This document shows positions 1-8,845 of a stretch of DNA of 64,000 nucleotides, piece after piece. The number at the start of each line of letters is the position of its first letter. Position 1 is the first letter of the stretch. Made by a program: the position numbers and the translations under genes. Under the pieces are notes generated by a model. The model saw nothing but the letters and a program-made list of their open reading frames with translations, ran no database searches and was not told the DNA's origin. This stretch comes from Burkholderia pyrrocinia (lineage in GTDB: Bacteria > Pseudomonadota > Gammaproteobacteria > Burkholderiales > Burkholderiaceae). The stretch lies in assembly GCF_001028665.1 (NCBI RefSeq), contig NZ_CP011505.1:806001-870000 (forward strand). The letters run 5' to 3'.

Positions 1-1131
1 CTGTCATTTTCGGAGCGCGAAGAGATCGCGCTGCTGTGGGCGCAGGATTGCAGTGTTCGTGAGATTTCGCGAAGGCTGCAACGGTCGCCGTCAACGATTT
101 CACGCGAGCTACGCCGTAACGCAGCGACCCGCGGTGGTACTCTGGTGTATCGGGCAACGGTTGCCCAATGGAAAGCTGAACGCGCGGCCGAGCGTCCGAA
201 GGCTTCGAAACTGGCAGAGAACGACCAGTTGAGGACATATGTGCAGGATCGCCTGGCTGGAACGGTCACTGACTTTCGGGGCAAGCCGATTCCCGGACCT
301 AACGTTCCGTGGAAAGGACGAAGACAAGGACGTCGTGCGGACCGTCGCTGGGGCACTTGCTGGAGTCCGGAGCAAATCAGTCGGCGAATTCAGATTGACT
401 ATCCCGATGATCAATCTATGCGGATCTCCCACGAAGCCATCTATCAGGCACTCTACATTCAAGGCCGGGGCGCTTTGCGACGAGCGCTTACTGCTTGCCT
501 GCGTTCGGGCCGTGCACTTCGCGTGCCGCGGGCCAGGACGCAACAGCGCGGAAAGCACTTCGTCACTCCGGAGGTTATGATCAGTGAACGCCCTGCAGAA
601 ATTGCTGATCGTGCTGTTCCAGGGCATTGGGAAGGCGACCTGATCATTGGCCTTAACCGCTCGGCGATTGGCACTCTGGTTGAGCGCACCACCCGGTTCA
701 CGATGCTGCTGCATCTTCCTCCAATGGAGGGCCATGGAGTCGGGGTGCGCGCCAAGAACGGGCCAGCGCTGGCAGGTCACGGGGCAGAGGCTGTTCGCAA
801 CGCTATCGCGACAAAGATCGCGCTACTACCCGAGCATTTGCGCCGATCACTGACATGGGATCAAGGCGCAGAGATGGCCCAGCATGTACAGCTACGAATC
901 GACACGGCTCTGGAAATCTACTTCTGTGATCCCCAGAGTCCATGGCAACGCGGGACGAATGAAAACACGAACGGCCTACTGCGACAGTACTTTCCGAAAG
1001 GCACAGACATGAGTCGATATACCGAGCGTGAACTCGACGCGGTCGCGAACACACTGAACTGTCGACCACGTAAAACGCTCGGATGGAAGACGCCAGCGGA
1101 AGCATTCCACGAACTGTTATCCGAAACATAA
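1..1131 (+). mobile_element. IS30-family insertion sequence, left end outside window
   Basis: The first 1.1 kb is an IS30-type transposase gene, so an insertion sequence occupies this edge. The left terminal repeat lies outside the window and I could not define the right one, so the right boundary is approximate (the stop codon). Confidence 0.8.
1..1131 (+). CDS. IS30-family transposase (5' end cut by window)
   Basis: The frame is open from base 1, so the true start is upstream. The protein begins with an IS30-type helix-turn-helix (LSFSEREEIALLWAQ, then REISRRLQRSPSTISRELRR) that would bind the IS ends. It continues into an rve/DDE catalytic domain. The acidic residues are visible in GHWEGDLIIG, in LTWDQGAEM and in RGTNENTNGLLRQYFPKG, the last being the IS30 family signature around the catalytic Glu. 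The reading frame shows no internal stop. It catalyses movement of the element and probably underlies the deletion seen immediately downstream. Confidence 0.92.
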   Translation: MSFSEREEIALLWAQDCSVREISRRLQRSPSTISRELRRNAATRGGTLVYRATVAQWKAERAAERPKASKLAENDQLRTYVQDRLAGTVTDFRGKPIPGPNVPWKGRRQGRRADRRWGTCWSPEQISRRIQIDYPDDQSMRISHEAIYQALYIQGRGALRRALTACLRSGRALRVPRARTQQRGKHFVTPEVMISERPAEIADRAVPGHWEGDLIIGLNRSAIGTLVERTTRFTMLLHLPPMEGHGVGVRAKNGPALAGHGAEAVRNAIATKIALLPEHLRRSLTWDQGAEMAQHVQLRIDTALEIYFCDPQSPWQRGTNENTNGLLRQYFPKGTDMSRYTERELDAVANTLNCRPRKTLGWKTPAEAFHELLSET

Positions 1132-1338
1132 CGATGAGTGTTGCGACGACTCCTTGAACCTAAGTACTACTCCACGATCAGACCGCCGCTGTCTCGCCCG
1201 AGACCGGAATTCAACGCTTGCGTCTAGCGGTGCGGTCCCGTCCATGACGGGCATCGAACGATGCGCTTCCGAGCGGTAAAGCAGTCGTTCGCGGGCGCCC
1301 GTCAGGTGCAATTCGAGAACGGTTCACCAGCTTCCACG

Positions 1339-1885
1339 CTAAAGCCGTTCGATCAGGAAATTTTCGAGGGAGGCCAACACCTCGTTCGGGGCATCCTCAG
1401 GCAGCAGATGCCCACCGGGCAGTCCGCCACCCGTCACATTTTCAGCCCACCTCGACCACGTGTCGACAGGCGACACATTTCTCGCCTTTTGCTCTTCTTC
1501 GCTCCATAGCACCAGCATCGGACAGACGAGCTTCCGGCCCGCTGCAAAATCGCTCGCATCGTGTTCCAGATCCTCTGACGTAGCGGCGCGATAGTCTTCG
1601 CAGATCGCGTGACGCACGTCCGGGTTTCGGAATGCGGTTCGATAGGCTTCCAGCGCCAATGGATCGATCCGCTCGATTCCTCCCGCCATCTTCGCAAGCG
1701 CGGCGTCAATGTAGGCGTCCTGATCGGCCGCCAGCATCCGCTCCGGAAGGTCCGCAGGCTGCGCCAGAAAAACCCGGTGCCACGCATCGAGCGCAAAAGT
1801 CTTGTCGACACGCGCGAAAGCATCGAGCGTGGGCACGACGGTCAGCGATGCATACGCGGTGACACGCCGAGGATGATCCAGCGCA
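1339..1885 (-). pseudogene. alpha/beta hydrolase, haloacetate-dehalogenase-like, C-terminal half only
   Basis: From an ALDHPRRV segment to the stop the frame matches the C-terminal part of fluoroacetate/haloacetate dehalogenase-type hydrolases, including FLAQPADLPERMLAADQ and the terminal GGHLLPEDAP loop carrying the catalytic His. The N-terminal half, including the expected GHDRG nucleophile motif, is absent. Upstream of about 1885 the same DNA instead encodes a MerR regulator tail on the other strand. The frame stays open to 2118, but that extension is antisense to the MerR remnant and is probably meaningless. Without a nucleophile the product cannot be an active hydrolase. Confidence 0.7.
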
Positions 1886-2235
1886 TGATCGCGACCGGTT
1901 TCACCATTGACGACATTCGCGGCTTCCCGGACTGCATGCTTCTGATCGAAGGCGCTCGTTCGTGCGACCAGACCACCGATGTCCAGCGGCGACGCCTCGA
2001 AGCCATCGATCGTCAGATCGCGGATCTCGAACGACGTCGCATGAGGCTCATCAAAACCTTGTCGGAACCCGATCCGGTCAGGTTCGCGATCCACTACGGC
2101 GCCGACGTCGCGGTTCACGGATTATCCGCAAGACCCTTCACGCGACTCGGCGAACAACCCGCCCGCCACTCGCCTACGACGGCTCCGAATCGAGGAACAC
2201 ATAAAGCGCGGCAATCTTCCCGTCGCGCACGATGA
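1873..2235 (+). pseudogene. MerR-family regulator, C-terminal half only
   Basis: The segment starting MIQRMIATGFTIDDIRGF is the last part of a MerR DNA-binding domain. It is followed by the acidic/Cys-containing dimerisation coil (CMLLIEGARSCDQTT, then RRLEAIDRQIADLERRR), all typical of MerR regulators. The N-terminal winged-helix with its conserved RYYE segment is missing, so the protein cannot bind DNA normally. Family homology ends near 2090; the frame then runs to 2235 over the next gene's tail. It is back to back with the truncated hydrolase, so the two were probably a divergent pair that lost its centre. Confidence 0.7.
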
Positions 2236-3280
2236 TCACGTCCACGCCCGTGTATTCGGGCGCTTCGCCGCGCGGACCCGAGCCCCATGCCACGCGACCG
2301 GCGTTGTGGAGTGCCTGCGGCTTGCCGTGCGCGGTATAGGCAAAATGAGGATGCGTCGCGCGCAGATCGCCGGCGAACTTGTCGAGCGCGTCGTGTCCGA
2401 CGAACGTGCCGGGCGGCACGTAGAGCACGCAATCGTCGGTATACAGCGCTTCGATCGCGGCACGGCGGCGCGCCGCGTCGCCCTCGCCGAAAACCTCCTG
2501 CAGATTGCGTTCGAGCAGTTCATGAATACGGTCGCTCATCATCGTTCTCCTGAATAAATGCAATGAAGTGAATTGCCGGATAGCGCGGTCGCGCCACCGC
2601 GCGAGTGCCAGTGTCTTTTCGACGGCGGTGACGACCGCCGGGCGCGCGGCAATTTCGTCGTACCAGCGGGCAACGGACGGAAAGCCGTCGAGGGTCGCGC
2701 CGATCGCCTGATGGCGCCATATCCATCCGAAGTGCGCGATGTCCGCGATGCTGTACGCGTCGCCGGCCACGTAGCGGCTGCGATTCAGCACGCGATCGAG
2801 CACACCCAGCGTCCGGTCCACGTCCGCCAGCGCACGCGCGTTCGCGTCGGGTTCCGGCGACGCCTGGATCGCCACCCGGAACGCCTGCAGGAATGCCGGG
2901 CTCAATCCCGACGCATGGAAAAAGAGCTGTTCGAACACCTTGCCGCGCTGCGGGCCGCTCTTGGGCAGCAGTTGCCCGGTCTTCTCCGCCAGGTAGACCA
3001 GGATCGCGGCCGACTCGCTCAGCACGATGTCGCCATCCGCGTGCGCCGACCGGTCGACGAGCACCGGTACCTTGGCATCGGGATTCATCGCCCTGAACGC
3101 GTCGGTCTTCTGCTCGCCCCGGCGCAGATCGACCGGCACGAGCCGATAGTCGACGCCCATCTCTTCCAGCGCGATGGGCACCTTGACGCTGTTGGGCGTC
3201 GCGAATGCGAACACTTCAAGCGTAGCCGAATCGGGCCCGCCGGCGGCAACGGCAATCTTTCTTTCGAGTTCGGGTTCCAT
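2174..3280 (-). CDS. glutathione S-transferase fused by read-through to a SnoaL-like domain
   Basis: Residues 1 to about 245 form a glutathione S-transferase. The thioredoxin-fold half includes FAFATPNSVKVPIALEEMG and the glutathione-site KVPVLVD, followed by a helical C-terminal domain. From residue 247 (MMSDRIHELLERNLQEVF) the frame is a complete SnoaL/NTF2-like domain of about 122 residues. The joint is odd: the DNA just before the internal ATG (2540-2542) reads like a Shine-Dalgarno region (AGGAGAACG), yet no stop separates the domains. Either two genes fused by loss of a stop, or the second domain is also made from its own start. The LysR gene is divergent and probably controls it. Confidence 0.8.
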   Translation of the reverse strand: MEPELERKIAVAAGGPDSATLEVFAFATPNSVKVPIALEEMGVDYRLVPVDLRRGEQKTDAFRAMNPDAKVPVLVDRSAHADGDIVLSESAAILVYLAEKTGQLLPKSGPQRGKVFEQLFFHASGLSPAFLQAFRVAIQASPEPDANARALADVDRTLGVLDRVLNRSRYVAGDAYSIADIAHFGWIWRHQAIGATLDGFPSVARWYDEIAARPAVVTAVEKTLALARWRDRAIRQFTSLHLFRRTMMSDRIHELLERNLQEVFGEGDAARRRAAIEALYTDDCVLYVPPGTFVGHDALDKFAGDLRATHPHFAYTAHGKPQALHNAGRVAWGSGPRGEAPEYTGVDVIIVRDGKIAALYVFLDSEPS

Positions 3281-3366
3281 GATTCATCTCTGCATTGCGG
3301 TGAGACAAATGTATGGCGCCGTGCTATTTTTCGAAACAGAAACGATTGCAAACCATCATTGCAAAA

Positions 3367-4302
3367 ATGTCGATGTCCAGACTGCCGGATTTTGAAGGCT
3401 TCGCGATGTTCGCGAAGGTCGCCGAAGAGGGCTCGTTCGCCGCCGCGGCAACGGCGATGGGCGTGTCGGTCGCGACGGTTTCGCGCGCCGTGACGCGCCT
3501 CGAGGAGCGGCTCGGCGGGCGGCTGTTCAACCGCACGTCGCGCCGGCTCGCGCTCACCGATTACGGCCATACGCTGATCGAACGCGCGGCAAAGCTCTAC
3601 ACCGATGCGGAAGAAACCGAGGATTTCGCGCGCGAGACGTCGAGCCGCCCGCGCGGCCTCGTGAAGCTGGCGGCGCCGCTGTCGTTCGGCGCGCGCTGGG
3701 TTGCGCCGCTGCTGCCCGAGTTCTTCGCGCTCTATCCGGACATCTCCGTCGATCTGCATCTGACCGATGCGCAGTCCGACCTGATCGGCGACGGCTTCGA
3801 TGCCGCGCTGCGCATCGCCATTCTCGAAGACTCGTCGCTCGTCGCGCGGCTCATTGCGCCGGTTCGCCGCTTTGTCGTCGCGTCGCCGGCCTATCTGTCG
3901 CGCCATGGCCGCCCACGGCATCCGCAGGCGCTCGGCGCCCATCCGTGCGTGACGTACACGAACCGAAGCCAGCGCGACGTCTGGCGCTTTACCCGCCAGA
4001 GCGGTGAAACCTGCGCGGTCACGCCCGTCGGGATGTTGCGCGGCACGAGCGTGGAAGCATTGCTGCCGACGGTGCTCGCGGGGCTGGCGATCACCGAGCT
4101 TCCCGAGTTCGTCGCGACGCAGTATTTCGCGGACAAGCAGCTCGAACCGATCCTGACCGACTGGCGCTTGCCCGAAGGCGGCCTGTACTTCGTCACGCCT
4201 TCTGCGCGCGCACGACCGGCCAAGGTCAGCGCGCTCGCCGATTTCTTCATCGAGAAGCTGGCCACGGCCGAATGGCGCGCGCCGGCCAAACGATCGCGCT
4301 AG
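3367..4302 (+). CDS. LysR-family transcriptional regulator
   Basis: This is a 311-residue LysR protein. The N-terminal winged helix contains FEGFAMFAKVAEEGSFAAAA and VSRAVTRLEERLGGRLFNRT, followed by an effector-binding domain with the usual LVKLAAPLSFG opening. I chose the ATG at 3367 because the LysR fold begins right after MSMSRLPDF; the frame is open further upstream to 3313 but that adds non-homologous residues. It is divergent from the GST gene with under 100 bases between starts, the classical LysR-target layout. The inducer cannot be told. Confidence 0.88.
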   Translation: MSMSRLPDFEGFAMFAKVAEEGSFAAAATAMGVSVATVSRAVTRLEERLGGRLFNRTSRRLALTDYGHTLIERAAKLYTDAEETEDFARETSSRPRGLVKLAAPLSFGARWVAPLLPEFFALYPDISVDLHLTDAQSDLIGDGFDAALRIAILEDSSLVARLIAPVRRFVVASPAYLSRHGRPRHPQALGAHPCVTYTNRSQRDVWRFTRQSGETCAVTPVGMLRGTSVEALLPTVLAGLAITELPEFVATQYFADKQLEPILTDWRLPEGGLYFVTPSARARPAKVSALADFFIEKLATAEWRAPAKRSR

Positions 4303-4679
4303 GCACGCGTTGCGGGTTCGTGCGCACCCGTTCGGCCCTTCGATATCGATGCACCAACCGCTGCCACGGCGCGTTTCGCCACGCCGTGTCGTACGCAGCC
4401 GGGTAGCGACACCCGCTCGCACACGCCCGATTCGGCGCAACACGCACCGCTCGAACCCGTGTCGTTTACGACCGGTTTCCGGGCGCATGACCGATAGCCC
4501 GTTGCGCGTGTTTCTCTAAACTGGTTCACACAACACACCTGCCCGGTGTCGCCCGCTGCGCGCGTCACGCCCCCGACATCGAGGCACCCCCGAGACATCC
4601 GCCTTCGCAGTCCATCGGCCCGCACTACTCCATCGCATCTCTGCCCGGCCGGCTGCCAAGGCAATTCCAGGAGCGTTCA
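4303..4679. other. intergenic region upstream of MFS gene
   Basis: This 377-base gap between the LysR gene and the MFS transporter has no convincing ORF. The only functional element I can support is the Shine-Dalgarno AGGAG near 4667-4671 serving the TTG start at 4680. No clear promoter hexamer pair or terminator stood out. Confidence 0.5.
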
Positions 4680-6149
4680 TTGAGTCCGTCACAAGCGCAC
4701 CCCGCGAAAGCCCGGTCTTCGCGCAAGTCCGTCAAGCTGGATGACATCACGATCGTCGACCCTGCCGTCCTCAAGCGCGCAGTCGGCGCAATGGCGTTCG
4801 GCAATGCGATGGAATGGTTCGACTTCGGCGTGTACAGCTATATCGCCGTCACGCTCGGCAAGGTGTTCTTCCCCTCCAGCAGCCCGTCCGCGCAGTTGCT
4901 CGCGACCTTCGGCACGTTCGCGGCCGCGTTCCTCGTGCGCCCGCTCGGCGGCATGGTGTTCGGCCCGCTCGGCGACCGCATCGGCCGCCAGCGCGTGCTC
5001 GCCGCGACGATGATCATGATGGCCGTCGGCACCTTCGCGATCGGCCTGATCCCGAGCTACGCGTCGATCGGCATCATGGCGCCCGTATTGCTGCTCGTCG
5101 CCCGCCTCGTGCAGGGCTTCTCGACCGGCGGCGAATACGGCGGCGCAGCCACCTTCATCGCCGAGTTCTCGACCGACAAGCGCCGCGGCTTCATGGGCAG
5201 CTTCCTCGAGTTCGGCACGCTGATCGGCTACACGCTCGGCGCGGCGACGGTCGCACTGCTCACTGCGACGCTATCGCAGGAAGCGCTGCTGTCGTGGGGT
5301 TGGCGCGTGCCGTTCTTCATCGCCGGCCCGCTCGGCCTCGTGGGCCTCTACGTCCGGTTGAAGCTCGAGGAAACACCGGCGTTCAAGAAGGAAGCCGAAG
5401 CACGCGAAGCGGACGAACGCACGCGACCGAAGCAAGGCTTCGCGACGCTGCTCGTCGAACAGTGGAGGCCGCTGCTGCAATGCGTCGGCCTCGTGCTGAT
5501 CTTCAACGTGACCGACTACATGGCGCTGTCGTACCTGCCGAGCTACCTGTCGGCGACGCTGCACTTGCGCGAATCGCACAGCCTGTTCATGGTGCTGCTC
5601 GTGATGGTGCTGATGATGCCGATGACGTTGTATGCCGGGCGCCTGTCGGACAAGGTCGGCCGCAAGCCGGTGATGATGGCCGGCTGCGTGGGCCTGCTCG
5701 TGCTGTCGGTGCCGGCGCTGATGCTGATCCGCACCGGCGGCATGCTGCCCGTGTTCGGCGGGATGCTGATCTACGGCACGTTGCTGTCGACGTTCACGGG
5801 CGTGATGCCGTCGGCGCTGCCGGCGCTGTTCCCGACGCGGATCCGCTACGGCGCGCTCGCGATCGGCTTCAACGTGTCGGTATCGCTGTTCGGCGGCACG
5901 ACGCCGCTGGTCACCGCGTGGCTCGTCGATCGCACCGGCGACCTGATGATGCCCGCGTACTACCTGATGGGCGCGTCGTTCATCGGCATCGTGTCGGTGC
6001 TCGCGCTGCGCGAGACGGCTCGCCAGCCGCTGCCCGGTTCCGGGCCGTGCGTGTCGAGCCGCGCGGAAGCGCTGAGCCTCGTTCGCGGCGGTGCCGAAGA
6101 AGCCCGCGTGCAAGGCAGGAAGTTCACGCCGGTCAGCGAGCGCGCGTGA
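4680..6149 (+). CDS. MFS transporter, metabolite:H+ symporter (ProP/MHS) family
   Basis: This is a 489-residue polytopic protein of the major facilitator superfamily. After about 30 polar residues come twelve hydrophobic segments. The MHS-family opening FGNAMEWFDFGVYSY is followed by the MFS loop motif GPLGDRIGRQR after TM2, and its second-half repeat is AGRLSDKVGRKPV. ProP-like members import osmolytes or carboxylates with protons; the substrate here cannot be inferred. The start is TTG, supported by AGGAG about 8 bases upstream; no ATG in frame gives a complete N-terminus. It stands alone, convergent with the next hydrolase. Confidence 0.85.
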   Translation: MSPSQAHPAKARSSRKSVKLDDITIVDPAVLKRAVGAMAFGNAMEWFDFGVYSYIAVTLGKVFFPSSSPSAQLLATFGTFAAAFLVRPLGGMVFGPLGDRIGRQRVLAATMIMMAVGTFAIGLIPSYASIGIMAPVLLLVARLVQGFSTGGEYGGAATFIAEFSTDKRRGFMGSFLEFGTLIGYTLGAATVALLTATLSQEALLSWGWRVPFFIAGPLGLVGLYVRLKLEETPAFKKEAEAREADERTRPKQGFATLLVEQWRPLLQCVGLVLIFNVTDYMALSYLPSYLSATLHLRESHSLFMVLLVMVLMMPMTLYAGRLSDKVGRKPVMMAGCVGLLVLSVPALMLIRTGGMLPVFGGMLIYGTLLSTFTGVMPSALPALFPTRIRYGALAIGFNVSVSLFGGTTPLVTAWLVDRTGDLMMPAYYLMGASFIGIVSVLALRETARQPLPGSGPCVSSRAEALSLVRGGAEEARVQGRKFTPVSERA

Positions 6150-6209
6150 CGCGGTTCGGCGTGACGCGACGCCGCGCGGCATGTGCGGCCGGCGTCGCCC
6201 GCGCGTGCT

Positions 6210-7034
6210 TCAGTTCGACGGCAACCGTTGCCCGTCCAACCAGTCGAGCAGCGCACGCGTGACGAACGCGGGATTTTCCAGGTTCGAGATGTGGCCGGCG
6301 TCCGGCACCAGCGCATGCGCGCAACCGATCACGCCCGCCATCTTCACGGTTTCCGACGGCGGGCGCGCCATGTCGCCCGCGCCGCACATCAGCAGCGTGC
6401 GTTCGGCATCCAGGTCGGCCAGCGCCGACAGCGTGTCGGGCCGGCCGAAGATCAGGCGGCCGAGCGGGACGATCGATTGCCGCAACCGGTCGGCAGGCAG
6501 GTTCGCCAGCGCGTCGCGAAACGCGGTCGGCACCGGGCCTGCCAGATCGACGTCCGGCCGGAAGAACAGCGGCACGATCGCGTCGAGCAGCGGCGGCGCA
6601 ACGCAGCCCGCGGCGGCGATCGCATCGAGCATGGCGAAGTAACGCAGGCGCGTCGCGTCGGGCTCGGCCTCCAGCGATGCATCCATCAGCACGAGCGAGC
6701 GGACGCGCTGCGGTTCGCGCAACGCGAGCCGCGCGCCCCACATGCCGCCGACGCTGAGCCCGACGACCGCGCACTGTTCGATATCCAGCGCGTCGAGCAG
6801 CGCACTCGCGTGCGCGGCGAGATCGTCGAGCGTCTGCGTGCCTTCGGGCAATGCACCCGATGCGCCATGCCCCCACAGGTCCGGCACGATCACGCGATAC
6901 TTGCGCGACAGCGCGTCGATCTGCGGCGCCCACATCGCCGAGTCCCACAGATAGCTGTGTCCGAGCAGCACCGGAAATCCGGTGCCGTGATCCTGGTAAT
7001 GCAGGGTACTGCCATGAATGGTGTGTGCGGGCAT
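6210..7034 (-). CDS. alpha/beta hydrolase
   Basis: This is a 274-residue single-domain alpha/beta hydrolase resembling 3-oxoadipate enol-lactonase-type enzymes. It has the oxyanion-hole region LLGHSYLWDSAMW, the nucleophile elbow VVGLSVGGMWG (Ser), the acid residue late in the fold, and the catalytic His in PDAGHISNLENP. The start at 7034 has GGAGA about 6 bases upstream; the frame is open further but the extra residues are Arg-rich noise. It is convergent with the MFS gene. Its substrate, an ester or lactone, is unknown. Confidence 0.85.
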   Translation of the reverse strand: MPAHTIHGSTLHYQDHGTGFPVLLGHSYLWDSAMWAPQIDALSRKYRVIVPDLWGHGASGALPEGTQTLDDLAAHASALLDALDIEQCAVVGLSVGGMWGARLALREPQRVRSLVLMDASLEAEPDATRLRYFAMLDAIAAAGCVAPPLLDAIVPLFFRPDVDLAGPVPTAFRDALANLPADRLRQSIVPLGRLIFGRPDTLSALADLDAERTLLMCGAGDMARPPSETVKMAGVIGCAHALVPDAGHISNLENPAFVTRALLDWLDGQRLPSN

Positions 7035-7231
7035 CTCGTCTCCGGGCGTCGGCACGATCGGCAGCGGCCCGAAAGCGGGCGCCGCAATCAGAGGCGTTCT
7101 GCAACGAACGCGAAGCGGCGCATCATCGCACAGGTTGCAGACGACATGCATCGAGGACCGCACGAACGCCCGCCGCGAACGGCAACGCGATGCAATCGCT
7201 GCTCCCGCGACGGCACGGCGCGGCCGCCGGG

Positions 7232-8221
7232 CTATCCGACGCGATACAGCGGCAGCACGTTGGTGCCGGCGGCATCCTGGTTCGACACGAGCGGATGGCG
7301 GGCCTGTTCGAGCAGCCAGTTGGTCAGCACCGCGATATCGAATTCGTTGCACGCATCGGGGTTCTGCACGAGCACGTAGCTGCCCGACGCGACCGTGCAG
7401 TACGAGAACAGCTCGACGAGCCGGCCCTGCTTCAGCAGCCCGTCGACCAGCGGCCGCCGTCCGATCGCGATGCCGTGTCCGTCGACCGCGGCCTGGACCA
7501 GTTGGTCGTACTGACTGAAGTGCAGCGCGCCGGCAGGCCGCAGGCGGGGCACGCCGAGCTCCTTCAGGAAAGGGCTCCACGCGTGCCATGGCCACTCGCC
7601 GCGCGGATCGTCGAGATGCAGCAGCACGTGCTTGTCGAGGTCCGCCGGCGTCATCGCCGCGGCACCGCCGGCGGCCACCAGGCTCGGGCTGCAGACGGCC
7701 ACCACACGCTCGCGGAACAGCACGTCCGTATCGTCCGTCGACGTACAGGGCCCGGCATAGCGCACGGCCAAGTGCAAACGTTTGCGTTTAAGATCTTCAA
7801 CTTCGCTCGTTGCCGACACGCGCACGTCGATGTCCGGATAGCTTGCACGGAACGAACCGAGGCGCGGAATCAGCCACAGCGCCGCGAACGACACGGTCGT
7901 CGACAACGAGATCGAGCGCTGGCCCACGCTCGACGACAGCTTGCCGATCACCGATTCCAGGTCGGACAACGCGAACGCGATCGCGTCGTACAGTTCCCGC
8001 CCCTTGTCGGTCAGCGTCAGCGAACGGATGTGCCGGTGAAACAGCTCGATCCGAAGTTGCTCCTCGAGCGCCTTGACCTGGCGGCTCACGGCAGATTGCG
8101 TGACGTTCAGTTCCTGCCCCGCACGCGTGAAGCTCAAATGACGCGCCGCGCATTCGAAGCCCCTCAGGAAATCCAGCGAAGGCAGACTTCTCAATCGCTT
8201 TGCCAATCTCACATTAGCCAT
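7232..8221 (-). CDS. LysR-family regulator (GcvA-like)
   Basis: This is a 329-residue LysR protein of the GcvA/AmpR-like branch. The winged helix contains SLDFLRGFECAARHLSFTRA and TQSAVSRQVKALEEQL, and LTLTDKGREL links to the sensor domain. Its promoter must lie in the AT-rich block at 8222-8700. It is the regulator nearest the biosynthetic cluster, so it may control it, but no binding-site evidence links them. Confidence 0.87.
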   Translation of the reverse strand: MANVRLAKRLRSLPSLDFLRGFECAARHLSFTRAGQELNVTQSAVSRQVKALEEQLRIELFHRHIRSLTLTDKGRELYDAIAFALSDLESVIGKLSSSVGQRSISLSTTVSFAALWLIPRLGSFRASYPDIDVRVSATSEVEDLKRKRLHLAVRYAGPCTSTDDTDVLFRERVVAVCSPSLVAAGGAAAMTPADLDKHVLLHLDDPRGEWPWHAWSPFLKELGVPRLRPAGALHFSQYDQLVQAAVDGHGIAIGRRPLVDGLLKQGRLVELFSYCTVASGSYVLVQNPDACNEFDIAVLTNWLLEQARHPLVSNQDAAGTNVLPLYRVG

Positions 8222-8845
8222 ACAGCCGCCTCAAAGTTGCATCCATTGCCAGACAAATCGCTGTTTGCCTCCCCGAGTCGCTTCCTTTCATTTGAATTCG
8301 GAAACGATTTTATATTGAAGCATACATGCATCTCATTCTTATTTTCAATCATGACATTTGTATTTATCTATCGATTTTCGGCACGCAATCTTTCTTACAT
8401 CAACATTTTAAAGTAGCGATTTTGTAAGTTAATGTGCGAACGATATCGCGTCGCGATTGATATAAAAAGCGCCGCTACTGCAGGCAATTTTTGGCAAATG
8501 GCGATGCTGCATTGACAGTTTTCGCGCTTCGACAGAGCGATCGAATTAAACCTACAAATTAATTTCAATTACCTGTCTTTTTATTCGATTTATCGGATTA
8601 CGAAAACATGCAAAATCCCGGCATGCATGCCGAATGCATATAAATCATGAATTCGATGTTTATTGCGCCCGACTAAACACATGGAATTGCGCCTTTCTTT
8701 GCGCGCATTCAAGAAACCGGCGAACCGATTATTGCCGGAAATGAATATCCCGCCGGTCGCGATCCGCGATCGGCGTTTTTTCCACCTGCGTTACGGCCGG
8801 GGCGTCCGGCCAGCCCCCCCGAGCGGAGCGAGCGGCCCGGACCGG
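8222..8845. other. AT-rich intergenic block next to the biosynthetic cluster
   Basis: About 450 bases from 8222 to 8690 are visibly AT-rich against very GC-rich surroundings, with A/T runs and no plausible gene. It must hold the LysR promoter, firing leftwards. The 3' flank (8700-8845) is GC-rich and follows the stop of the diiron gene. Such blocks are typical targets of H-NS-type silencers and typical of acquired-island borders; that reading is inference. Confidence 0.6.
8619..8632. repeat. 14-bp perfect palindrome
   Basis: CGGCATGCATGCCG is a perfect 14-base palindrome in the AT-rich block upstream of the LysR gene. It could be a regulator site, but lies about 400 bases from the LysR start, so its role is open. 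Confidence 0.4.

Noticed and set aside
1886..2118. N-terminal extension of the hydrolase-like frame
   Set aside because: Lacks the nucleophile motif and is antisense to the MerR coil, which is the meaningful reading.
3085..4488. 467-codon minus-strand frame over the LysR gene
   Set aside because: Arg-rich shadow of the LysR gene with no recognisable domain.
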